DNA of 64,000 nt from Sipunculus nudus (Eukaryota; Annelida; Sipuncula; Golfingiida; Sipunculidae). Each line of letters opens with the position of its first letter. Position 1 is the first letter of the stretch. Below the pieces are notes generated by a model that ran no database searches, had not been told where the DNA came from, and saw only the letters and a list, made by a program, of their open reading frames with translations. The position numbers and the translations under genes are program-made. Shown piece after piece: positions 12,354 to 25,200 of this stretch. Location: the NCBI GenBank assembly GCA_026874595.1, contig CM049321.1, forward strand, positions 7,438,979 to 7,502,978, given 5' to 3'.

Positions 12354-12654
12354 CTACACAAAATAAACAAGGTTAAGCTATATTCAACTGCTGTTCAATG
12401 TCTGAATTAAATTTTCAGTTCCAATTTTTTTTTAAGATTTGGAACAATAAACAGTAACTACAAATGAGCATTTGTAAATCCATAAATAAAGAATATGGCA
12501 GATGATTTGGAACTGCGTATTACTTATAAGTGTAAAAATTTCTGGCTTATTTTCTTAAAGCTTCAAGGGATTGAAAAATTAACAACCTATTGATGTTTGT
12601 GCCTGCTGGGTTCAGCTTGTGGAAATCTTCTAAAAGGACCAAAGTGTAATATGA

Positions 12655-12915
12655 AAGTCTGTGAAAATTCCTTTCACTAATAGCCCAAAATCTGGAATTC
12701 TCTTCCTACTACACATACATAATCTCCAACTCTTACTTCATTTCATACCCATTAAAAACTTATCTTTTTGGCAAGCTTTTGGTCATATATATTTATCATT
12801 TTTTACTTAAGTCAGTTACAATGGATAAACACTTCAGAGAAAGTGAGAAAGAAAGTGGGCTTAGGGAGAGGCACTGTATAAATACTATCTATTATTATTT
12901 TTATTTTACAATAAC
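12655..12915 (+). pseudogene. LINE 3'-end fragment (reverse transcriptase C-terminus plus tail)
   Basis: One plus-strand frame reads PKIWNSLPTTHT, stop, SPTLTSF, then a region ending in LIFLASFW. This is the typical end of non-LTR retrotransposon ORF2 (xWNSLPxxxRxSxSLxxFKxxLKxxLF). It is broken by stops. The tail has GGCACTGTATAAATACTATC and a TATTATTATT run, common at LINE/SINE 3' ends. It lies antisense in the presumed AKR 3' flank. The clade is not assigned. Confidence 0.5.
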
Positions 12916-13235
12916 CCCTGACATATTAAAGCTAATGAATAAGACAGGTCAGTTATAACCATGTGAATGCATTTGGTCACTCAAGGGTGGTCTTAATAGA
13001 CAGGTGGTCTTACTGGACATATGGTCTTTAAGACAGGTTCTACTCATAAAGCATCATCAAATTATGATTAATAAATTAGTCTCTTTATAAATTAGTCTCC
13101 CACTAATTAAGTCTGTGTATATACCGGTAGTGATACTGGTGATATCATGATGATATGGTATTCAGTGAGTAGTAAACGCAGTTTGTAAATTGTGCATCTG
13201 TGCATCAGTAAATCTGCTCTGGGTGAAGTCTGCTT

Positions 13236-13293
13236 CTAGAAGTCCTCGTTGAATGGAAAGTTTGGTGCATCCAAGTCTCTGGGAACACGTTTC
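13236..13293 (-). CDS. AKR1A1-like: AKR coding exon 10 (stop codon)
   Basis: Completes Gly308 and encodes [18 protein letters not shown], residues 309-326, then TAG at 13238-13236. The DGKRVPRD...PFN ending matches the AKR1A1 C-terminus. The acceptor is TTTTTGCAG|GAA. The 3' UTR continues to lower coordinates; its end was not determined. Confidence 0.92.
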
Positions 13294-16200
13294 CTGCAAA
13301 AATAAATATGGCACCACTTATTTTTTTTTTAAATAAAATAAAATATACAATCAGACATTATTTATAGCCTTAACTCAAGTATATACAGAGCCACTTGTTT
13401 AGTTGTTTAGGGTCACCAGGCACTGAAAGGGGAGCAGAGTTGTGGTATAGAAGGTTCTCCAATATATGTAGCTCTCTTTAATGTGCAAATTACTAGGACT
13501 GTAAGTTTGAATTTAACTGTATTTTAACTGTTTTACCAAAAGCACTGACACTTTGTTTTGTCTCTGCATGTATGAATGTACCAGGTATATAAACTGATGT
13601 ACTAAAATATAAACTTTTTTACTGTGAAAGTTTTAACAAAATGGGGCCCTGATGAGAATGTAAACACTGAATGAGGATGAAGACAAACTGATGACACAGA
13701 CAAACATGTTAGTATCGGAACTTCTGGTGTTCACAACAGACTGCTGGAAACAGTTCAGCCATAGCGCCATTTCGGCCCACTTACATTAGAGAGTCAGATC
13801 AGTCTACTTCAGCGAGGTACACACTTAAAGGCACTACGAGGATGCAAATACTTTTGTCATTTTTGACAATGCCTCATGGCCTTCAAGTGTGCTGTCACTT
13901 GAAAAGAACCAGACCAATTGTAGCTGTTTTAGTATACTTTCTGACAACACCTAACATTAGCGCAAAAATTCTGTTTTAACTCAGCATATTGGTAAATGAC
14001 TATGAATGTTTGTTTAATTTCAAACCGCATGAATACAGGCATAGCTCATATGGGTTACAGGACAATAGTCAACTTGCATGTAATACAGGAAATGACTCCT
14101 TACCATAGAGACTCAGATTATATTTCGGTTGCAAATTCTCATGTATTCTTTTGTATTTATTCATCATCTGTAGCCTAATTTTAAGATTATGGGCTGTTTA
14201 CCCCAGTGTCAATGCAACATAATGGAAGACTGCTTATGGCTTGTATCACGACTCCAGTAGGGCTTACCAGCCCAATTTAAGTGCTTACTGAGTCGTGTAC
14301 TCATGGCTAGTTCAGCCAGAGCTTGTTCAGCAGCCTGAAGCTCTGCTGGGTCTGGTATCCTCACATATTCATTTACAGAGCTCAACATTAACAGTTGCCC
14401 ACTTGCCTTGGGCAAGTAAAACATTAAGAAAATAGTGGTAGGTCATATCAAAACTGCCTCTAACTTGACCTGACTTGGCTAATAAATTCAGTATAAACCT
14501 TATATCAAATATTTCCATAAAATTCCCAATAAGTGTGTTCCATCAAAACATATCAAAAATACATCTTTACCCTAAATTACCCATTGTCTAATATACATTA
14601 AACTGGCAAAAAAATCATGGAACGCACTTTGCAACCTTGCAAAACTTATTTTTGTAGGCCATGTCCAAATTTATGTATTGCAGGTAAAAGCTGGGTGTTA
14701 CTTGCCCTATGGCATTAAAAAGTTACTTTCTGACAACAGCTAACATGGGCACAAAAAAATCCTTTTTTTACTCATTATATTGGTAAATCCCTATGCATAT
14801 TTGTTTAATTTCAAACCGCATGAATGCAGGCATGTCTTGCACAGGTTACAGGACAGCAGTATACTTGCATGTGATACAAGAAATGACTCGTTACCACAGA
14901 GACATAGTTTTATTAAGTCAAGCCCTGTTTCCCATTGAAATGTGAAGCACTCAGAATATGAAAGGCAACTGTGTACTTAAGCTTGATCACATATTTGTGT
15001 AACCATCGGGTATGAAAAATTACGCGTAAAAATTGAACAATGTAACAAGTAGTAATGCCTACCCATCTCTCTCAACCATCGGTATTATAGCTCTCCAGTC
15101 TCTGTTCATGCTGTTAATTTTCTCAATACTAGAAGCATCCAGCTCAAAGTCCATCACCTGAAAGGTCATAATTCAGGTCAAGGTCAAATATAACTGAAGA
15201 TCAAACCTGTAATAACTGAGGTCAAGGTTTCAAGAAAATTTGCCCAGAACCTCCCTGGATATTGCCTTAGAATTCTTATTCAATGAGTAACAGACACAAT
15301 TTGAGCTCATCTGACATACATGGTGCTCAAATCATTTTTTTTCAATAGCAAAATAGCTAGCAAAATATGTCACAGAAACAACACAGTTTTGTTATAATGT
15401 ATTCCTTTTGGGTTCTGTGGTTGATTTGAAACAATTTCTGGATTGATTATAGATATAGGAGTTTTTGCTAGTTGGTGCTACCTTAATGAAAGGTGATCAG
15501 TTGAATATATCTGTAATATACTTACATCAATATTTGCCTGAATGCGTGACGGTGTTACACTCTTTGGTATAACAATGATGTCTCGCTGTGTTAGCCAGCG
15601 AATGATCACCTACAATATAAAACACAACCACATTTATATTATTTAAATCACATATCTTCCTTATACACAGGTAGAACGCTCCTTCAAAGTGAAATCTTAA
15701 TATACAGGGATTAAATCTGGTGACTTCAAATTATAACTTAAAGATACAGCATATTATTTGATAATTGTCACTGATCATGTGATTTGTAAACCATTATATC
15801 ATAAAACCTATAAGCACTTCTATGGTAACATAAATGCAAATGATGATACACAAATTATACAAATGAACCAAGATAATCCAATAATCTGGATGCATGAAAT
15901 GTAATTTTACAAAAGCTACATCATAAAAAAGTTAAGTATACCATAAAAGTAAATATATCAGCATATGCACAAACATTGGACCTTGAAGCAAAGGTTCTTC
16001 CAAACAGAAATAACTGACTGAGTTGAGAAACAAATAAATCTAGATACTGATGTCCTGTTTAGCTGATCTAAAAAAATGGCATTGATAGGCCAGAAAATAA
16101 CTGTATCATATGGTAACCATGATTAGCTGCTAACAGAAATTACAAAAGTGTTAGGTGAAAAACAAATCACACATCAACCGACACTTAATTTTGAAAATCA

Positions 16201-19200
16201 CTTTTTCACAGGATAAATATATATTATACTGCAGTTCACTCTAAAATCCCCAGATGACAGCAGGCGGAGGGACTTTGACTGTCTTGTTATCTCTGGCAAG
16301 TGAGTAAAAGCATAACTGGCTTCTGTGGCTTAGGGGTAGAGTACAGGACTCAAAGTTTACACAACCAGGACCTGCAGGTGTGGTAGACACTGGGCCTTGG
16401 AGACATCATGATACAAAAATAATATGATAGGAAGTGAGTGAGCACTACCACCCTGTCACAAAGTCTCAAACCAAAATGGAACTTTACAGATCTACATACT
16501 TAGATTAAGAATTAGATAAGAGAGCATTACAAGATTTAGTCAGTTACCTCCACCTAAAAAATCTTTAAGAAGAAGAGCTCTCCGTGTGATGACCACTGAA
16601 AAATACTGATATAAGTATTTACCTGGGCAGGTGACTTATTGTATTTTTCTCCAATTTCTTTCAGTGCTGGATCATCAAGAAGTTTTGGTTCATCATCTCT
16701 GGCCCTAAAAATAATTCAAAATGATAATAAACAGTCAATATAATGACATTCTCTTTCAAGACAAGATGATCAACCATCAATGGTTAAAAGGTCCAGGACA
16801 AGCACATTGGTACTGCAGTTGGTTTTATACTAGTTAGCGGTGTAACAATGCACAAAATATTTTACAAATCAAATTGCATATCCTAAATTTAATTGTAATT
16901 GATTCTTTACATCCAAATGGATTAATTCCTATGATTTTGTGTAATTATTGTAGCAGGGAATGTTAGATGGGGGTAACACAGCAGGGATTGTAAGAAGGGG
17001 GTTAATGTAGCAGGGAATGTTAGAAGGGGGTAACAAAGCAGGGATTGTAAGAAGGGAGTTAATGTAGCAGGGAATGTTAGAAGGGGGTAACAAAGCAGGG
17101 ATTGTAAGAAGGGGGTTAATGTAGCAGGGAATGTTAGAAGGGGGTAACAAAGCAGGGATTGTAAGAATGGGGTTAATGTAGCAGGGAATGTTAGAAGGGG
17201 GTAACAAAGCAGGGATTGTAAGAAGGTGGTTAATGTAGCAGGGAATGTTAGAAGGGGGTAACAAAGCAGGGATTGTAAGAAGGGGGTTAATGTAGCAGGG
17301 AATGTTAGAAGGGGGTAACAAAGCAGGGATTGTAAGAAGGGGGTTAATGTAGCAGGGAATGTTAGAAGGGGGTAACAAAGCAGGGATTGTAAGAAGGGGG
17401 TTAATGTAGCAGGGAATGTTAGAAGGGGGTAACAAAGCAGGGATTGTAAGAAGGGGGTTAAAGTAGCAGGGAATGTTAGAAGGGGGTAACAAAGCAGGGA
17501 TTGTAAGAAGGGGGTTAATGTAGCAGGGAATGTTAGAAGGGGGTTACACAGCAGGGATTGTAAGAAGGGGGTTAATGTAGCAGGGATTGTAAGAAGGGGG
17601 TAATGTAGCAAGGATTGTAGGAATAGGGGAATGTAGCAGGGATTGTAAGAATGGGGGAATGTAGCAGGGATTGTGAGAAGGGGGTTAAAGTAGCAGGAAT
17701 TGTTAGAAAGGGATAATCTAGCAGGGTGTGTAAGAATGGGGGAATGTAGCAGGGATTGTAAGAATGGGGGTAATGTAGCAGGGATTGTAAGAATGGGGGA
17801 ATGTAGCAGGGATTTTAAGAAGGGGGTTAATGTAGCAGGGATTGTCAGAAGGGGGAAATGAAGAAGGATTTAGGTTTACTGCTCTGTTGCAGTTGTGATG
17901 TCCTATACCAGAAAACTTGTCACTAAGATTACATCAGCCAAGTGTCAAGGGTGGATGGTTAATTATAACCCATGCTGGGGGAGTAATGGGATTAATTCCC
18001 TATGCCTTGTGGACATTCCAAACCAGGAAAGGAATTGCTGACTTCCATGAGATAATGGATGCTAACCACTTTGAGTCATGGTTCATGGGAAATTTTTTTC
18101 TGAACCTTCCTCTCAAGCCTGTCATTAATATGGACAATGCTCCATATCAAATGTAATATTAGACAAAGCTCCCACTAGTAACGATAGGAAAGATCAGAGG
18201 CATCCTTGACTTACAGCTTAAATTCACTGGACCAATGATGTGTTGAAACTAGAACTGAAGTTTCAACCACCAACATTCATTCTCTTAATTTAAGGACCTT
18301 AGGAAATAATTAAATAAACTCAGATTATGAAGAAAACCCATATAATTTATTGTGTCAATAAGCCTACTTTTGGTTAAAAATTTTGCACACATCTAAAAAA
18401 TGTCAAAAAATATTTTGTGAATTGGATATAACAGCACTTAATAAGCATGTAACACATCCAAATACAAACACAGTTACCGTAAAAACTCACACATAAGTCA
18501 ATCTTGCATATAAGTCGGGTATAAATTTTCAGGGTAAATATCAAGCCATTCTGGAGGTCAAAACAGGTCTGAAGCAGCATACATGACCATCGAGAGTAGT
18601 GTGACAGGCCACTGGGGAAAGGTGAATTGTATGACTGGCCACTCATTTTTGACATTCATACCACTCCAATTATTTTTAAACTGTAAAAATGTCATTTGTT
18701 TTGTTGTGCAATCTATTTAAAATTATTGGGCATCATAAAGACTAATAAGATTAATAAATATAACAGGTCGATACTTTAAGTATTTTGCAGAAATGAAGAT
18801 CGTCTGACTCCCAGAATCGGCAGGTGCACAATAATAGAACAGCCACGGATTTCTCACACTTTCCGTCATTGCTCATTTATTTTAAACTTCTAATGATTGT
18901 TTATGTCAGATATCAATAAAACCATGACTATTAAAGTGTGTTACTAAAACAGGATTGTTGCAGAAATCTCTACATTTTACATAATCTAAATTGAAAAGAA
19001 CGTGCGAAGTTGGGACCAAGCGAGTCACTGAAAAGGCCACGTGACAGTGTAAGCTGTCCTCAGCTTGGTCATATCCGTAGATCAAGGGCAGAAATTTTAT
19101 TATCAGAGATTTTTATTATACAAGGCCGTAAACGACAGTTTTATTCAAGTTTTAATTAACTCCTGTCTTCCTTGCCTCCACAGACAGACGCACTAATGAA

Positions 19201-22200
19201 CGATTACATGCGATATAACTGCATATTTGCAGTGTAGGTATCCAGCATAGTGAACCGCAGAGTGAGAGCAAGTCATTCACCACGATTTGGGGTGATTTTT
19301 AAGTAGGAACTTCCGAACGGAGTGATAATTTCCCCCGCGTGAAAGTACACAGGTGAACAGCATGACCTAGTTTTGAGGCTTCTTAGGACAGGCAGCCATC
19401 CCCGTACAGAGTGAGCGTTAATCGGTGCTGTAAACAGCCTTCTGTCACCTGTCTGTAGTTCAGATACCACAGCCCACAGGCTTTTACTGTTAACATGTTT
19501 GCAAACTTACGCACACACCAAATGTTTCTGTGGGGAAATACTGTAACATAATTGGATGTCAAATACACAGGGGCCCTGCATAAAATCCCAACTGATTACG
19601 CAATACCCGTGCCTCTTGCACTCATACTTAATCACCCATGAATGAAGCTCATTATAGCTAGACGCGGGTCATTTCCTGGTTGTCATCAACCATGTAAATT
19701 GCAAACATTTTAATATACTGTATTATCCAAATGAAAAAAACATTCATTTTCATAAACTAGGTACCCCTAGGAATAAGAAACTTAGGGGGTTTAGCTATAC
19801 CCCTAATGGCTCATGGACTAAACAGACATTAATTGAGTTCATATAAGGATGCATATACCAAACATATAAACTTATAAGATCATGAGGCTTTGCACTAAAC
19901 TTTAAATATAAGACCATTATATTTTGTGCTTAGGTCTAAAAAAACAAGGGGTGTCATACTGAATATACAGAATCCTTACATTCTCTGATAATTTTGCAAG
20001 ATTAAAATGCAAGAAATTTTCAGGATTTTGTCCAAATGTTTGTGAGCTGAAAAAGTTCCACGGAGTATACGTTATTACAAATAACATGTTATGATAGTTT
20101 TATTGGTATCTGTAATATTTTATATGTCTTGTCATATTAAATGATATAACCAATCATGTGACCTATCATATCACGACCTACCATGGTCTGTCTGGGGAGG
20201 CAAGTGGACTATAGGCTGTCAAATAAACCTTGAGGTTGCTGCAGAATTCCCGGAGTTTTTCCTGCCACAGGTAAGGATGGATCTCTACCTACACAAAGGA
20301 CAGAGCAAAACACACTGTCACTCACTGACCTAGCAGAAATAATTGGCACATACAAATCCCTTTTCTCTTTTTCTTCCTTCCCTTTTTGCCTCTGCCAGCA
20401 GGGTATACTGTCATCCCCTTTTTTATGCGTGCGTTTGTGGAGGTTTATTCACAACATTTATCGCACAATCATGAATGGAATCTCATGAAATATTCAGAGC
20501 ATTTAGGGAATCAGCCAATGAAGAGTTAATTGCATTTGGTGAGGATCAAGTGCATGATCCAGATTTAAGAATGTCTTCCAGTAATATTCACAAATGTACT
20601 TTTGTTTAGGCATGAATAAACCTTGGAATATGGACCGAATATGTGAATGCAAACATGGGTTGGGAACCATCCCACAACAAGGATCCCTAACATGGTGCAG
20701 GCCTGCATTCCTTAGAATGCAGATTTCTGGTTATCTCTTAGTTAATCAGGTAATCAGTTTATTCAATTTTACCTACAGTACAGCTAAATCTGAAGTGCCA
20801 AAATATCACTGAGTTAAAAGATTATCTTATAAATTCCCTTTAATCTCATACTTTTACCCTAGGACCTGAACTTACACTTAATTTGACCTAAAAACTTTGG
20901 AAGCATTCAAACACGCCACTAGTTTCTTTTACCATAAGGTCCCCTTTAATGCATATGTTAAATTTCGATTTTCATCCTTGAATCAGATTTTGTCAATGAG
21001 TTCTTATTATCACAATATTATCCAGGCCAACTAAACCTATTTTAATCACATTCTAATATAATCCTGTCCATCTGAAATACCTAACAATGCTTAATAATTT
21101 ACTCTGCAGGTCTACTGGTCATAACACATGCTATCTGAATATGCTAATCATATATGACAATGATTATTAAGTCTTAACTAAAAAATGCTTCATAATACTG
21201 GCCTTTTTCTGTATCAAAATCATAATTTGAAAATGATATGTAATTGACAGTAATATGAATATTTAATCATGAATATGCAAATGAATCCTCAAAGTAAAAT
21301 ATAGATAGTTAATTTGCATAAAACATGATCTCACCTGGTTAACTACTGGTTTATGTTTAGCATTATCAATGATCTCCTTGACCTGCTTTGAGTTGAAGTT
21401 AGACAGCCCCAGTGCTTTGACGAGTCCTGCATCCACTAACTTCTCCATTTCCTGAAAAACAAACATCCAAGATATACTCTGTGCTCTACACCTGAGCCAC
21501 AGAAGCCACAACACCTGTGTCTAATAAGAACACCTGTGGATTTAGACCACTTTTAGTCAGTCAAAACGGTGGTCATTACTACCACATTACTCATTCTTGC
21601 ATTGGTACAGGTTCACACAACTTTGCCTAGGCCGGGTTTCCCAAGGCCAACATGACCAACTGCATAGTTTCTGACAGACGTTATTGACCCTCCACAGAGT
21701 AATGTCAAATTCCTCATGATCAATAGGAAAGTGTAGGAAACTTACCCCCTTAGGACACATTTGGCATCATTCCTGATATTTCAAGACCAAAAATGGACAT
21801 TCCTGAAGTGACCACAGTGGAGTTGTGTAAAAATGATTCAGTGCCAATTTAGGACCAAACATTAATGAAACTATTCATTATTATTAAATATGAAAAAAAT
21901 CATTATTATACTATTATCTATCACTAACTAATAGTAATAATTAATTAATATCACTGTCAAAGAGGTGGTGAATGTGGCCGATCATATAAAAGCCTTACTA
22001 CTAGCCCCACAAGTGAAGCTTTGTTTACTGGCATCCGTTCAGAACAAGGGACCCATGGGTCATGGCATTTAGCTGATTGTGACAGTTATAACTGCATCAC
22101 CACAGATTTTTTGAAGTTGCAATAATAAAACTATCCTCAGTGCTAAGGCACTAGGGCTCAATGACTGGGGTGGGGAGAGTTACAACACCTTTGGATTTAA

Positions 22201-25200
22201 ATACAAAATACTGAATTAAATTCAATGGTGCTTACAGGGACTGGTGGGAGTTACAGCACCTCTGCATATACGTAAAGGTTAAAATTTAATTTAAATGAAA
22301 TTATTTTTAAATATTTAAAAAACAGACCCTTTTTTTTCTTTTGTTAAGTCTTTTTTTTTTTAAGTTTATAAATTTACTATATATTTACACTATATCATAT
22401 ATATCTGATTATTTAAATTGATTCACTAATCTAAATTGCATCAACATTTATACTTAATTTAGTCAGGTAACACCACATTATGCACACAGATATATTTCTT
22501 TTTTTTTTTATAAAAAAAAAAAAAATTTAATTTGCAAAGCAATAAATATATGAAAATAACACTCCATAATTCACAATTTTAAATTGAATCCTTTATTTAT
22601 CCATGATTTGTTTCATATATTATCAAATTATGCTTACTGATGGGTTAAATTATATTTTTTTAAATTATTTAAAAGGAAATAATTTCTTAAAAATGTTACA
22701 TCAGAACAACGTGGCATCTCTTGGATTACTTCTTGAATTAATATTTCAAGAAAGTTGTGCACATTGAATCAAAAACAGCTTTACATTTAATAAATACAGT
22801 TGACAGTAACATACCATGTATTGCAATATAATTGGGGATGGTTGGGGGGGGGGTTAGGGTAGGGCCCATGAGAATAAGTGTATGTTTATTACAGCAGGGG
22901 TGTTCTGTCAGTTCTGCATCACTTATAGGTTACCTAGGCAAGGCTGTTGTGAGCAAGAGTGGGGTCTTGGATATACAAAATGCAAATACATTAAGAGCAT
23001 CTGAAAAACTTCAATAATTAGAATAATTTTTAAGCTTTTACTTTCAAATTTCAGGATTCAACAGATTAAATGCACATGTATCCCGGCTGTGAAAAATAAA
23101 TTAAATATACTTACGAGAAAAAAATGTGCCATGGTCAAATTTGGGCAAAATAAAGGTACCAATTATATATTTTTGCTATTATTTTAAAACATTTAAAAGA
23201 TTTTGATCTAATTTTGGGTATACAATTATAAGTTTGATTCATTAAAGTTATATTACTGAAAAAAGTCCCTAGCTTTAACATTTTTTTGTGTTAAGTGACC
23301 AAATATTTTTCCTGATATTTTTACAAAGTGCAATATGTTTGGGCCCATTACTTTTTTTAATTTTATAATACAGACCTAATTTCTGGCATGTACATAGGAA
23401 CTATATAGAGGAATATTTATGGAAAATATGAGGAAAAACAAATGAGTGATTTTGATATTAGGCAGTCCTGAAGTGTGAAAATAGGTTTTTAACTAGATGT
23501 GTCGGAACGACACGAATGCCCCCGCCTAGGGCAAATCAGAAACATTTGTTAAATTTTGTAAAAAATTTTTAAGTTCAGGAGATGTCATATGGTCAAAAGT
23601 AGGTCAACAAGGGCAAAATGCAAACTCGATCTATAACGGGTCATTATCAAGCAACATACCAAAAATCAGGCCAGTATCTGCAGGCATTGTGAAAAAAAGT
23701 CCATACGTGCATTTTCATAAAAATTTCTGTCTTTCATGAAATTTTCTATGTTCAGGATTGTCATATGGTCAAAAATAAGTCAACTGGGACGAAACGCGAA
23801 CTTGATCTGTAAGTGGTCATTATGCGCCAACAGATCAAACATTAGGCTAGTATCTGTAAGCATTGCATTGCAAAACTAGAATATTAGCAAAAGCTGATAA
23901 TCAGTTATAAATTTAAATTGGAGAGGGATGTACCATGTTTCATAACAATCCACCAAATGCTTCCTGAGAAATAAGCTCCTAAGTTTTTTTCTATACTAAG
24001 CTCTGTGACCTTGAAAAGTAGGTCAAGATCACCCATCTTTGAACTTGACCAAAATTTTGTAAATATCATGCATTAGCACTGAAGAAATTAAGTACCTGTG
24101 TTGAATACCTTTGGAGATATCCTGCACAAAAGGCCAAAATTGAAAAATCTGATAAAAATTCATTAAAAAATCAGAAATTGTAGGTGGTGCCACCAAAATT
24201 GTGCAGCACGCACAGACCATAATTCCAAATGATCATAGAAAGTTTTGTGAAAATCCACACAATGGTTCCTGAGATATAAGCTTCTGAGTGTTTTTGCATA
24301 ATCAGCTCTAAAACAAAGAAAAATAGGTCAAGGTCACCCATCTTTGCACTTGACCAAGATTTTGTTGATATATATCTTCACTGATGAAATAAAATTCCAA
24401 CAGTGAATACTATTAGAGATATCCCGCTCACAAGGCCAAAATTGAAAAATCCGATAAAAACTGATTAAAAAATCAGAAATTGCAGGTGGCGCCACCGAAA
24501 TTGTGCAGCAGGTACAGACCATCAGTCCCAATGAACATAGTAAGTTTTGTGGAAATCCACCCAATGGTTCCCGAGATATAAGCTTCTGAGTATTTTTCTA
24601 TAATCAGCTCTAAGATGTAGAAAAATGGGTCAAGGTCACCCATCTTCGAACTTGACAGAGATTTTATCGATATACATCTTCACTGATGAAATAAAATTCC
24701 AACCGTGAATCCTTTTTGGAGAAATCCTGTAAAAGTTAACAGACACGGACGGACGGACATCAGACGGACAGACAGATGGACGGACAGACGGACGGCAAGA
24801 CGGACGGACAGACGGACAGCTTGGGTGAAGACAATAGCCCATCAGCCTATGAGCTGAGGGCTAAAAACGGCTGTACATGTACATTTGTCATGAAAATTTA
24901 TATTTTTCATACAATTTTCTATGTTTAGGAGCCGTAAAACAATCAAAAGTAGGTCAACCGTGACAAAACACGAACTCGATCTGTAACTGGTCAATATCTG
25001 TCCACACACCAAAAATCAAGCCATTATCTGCAGGCATTGCGAAAAAAAGTCCGTACATGTGTATTTGTCATGAAAATTTCTATTTTTCATGAAATTTTCT
25101 AAGTTAAGGAGCCGTTAAATGGTCAAAAGTAGGTCAACTGGGACGGAATGCGAACTCGATATATATCTGATCATTATCTACCTACACATCAAAAATCAGG

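Noticed and set aside
16922-17611. 229- and 187-residue open frames with a 19-residue repeat on the minus strand
   Set aside because: Entirely produced by the 57-bp minisatellite; two frames are open at once, which a real repeat protein would not need, and there is no start context or neighbouring exon.
22842-22870. Telomere-like GGGTTAGGGTAGGG
   Set aside because: A single degenerate stretch next to a G-run, no tandem TTAGGG array; at most a G-quadruplex-prone spot.
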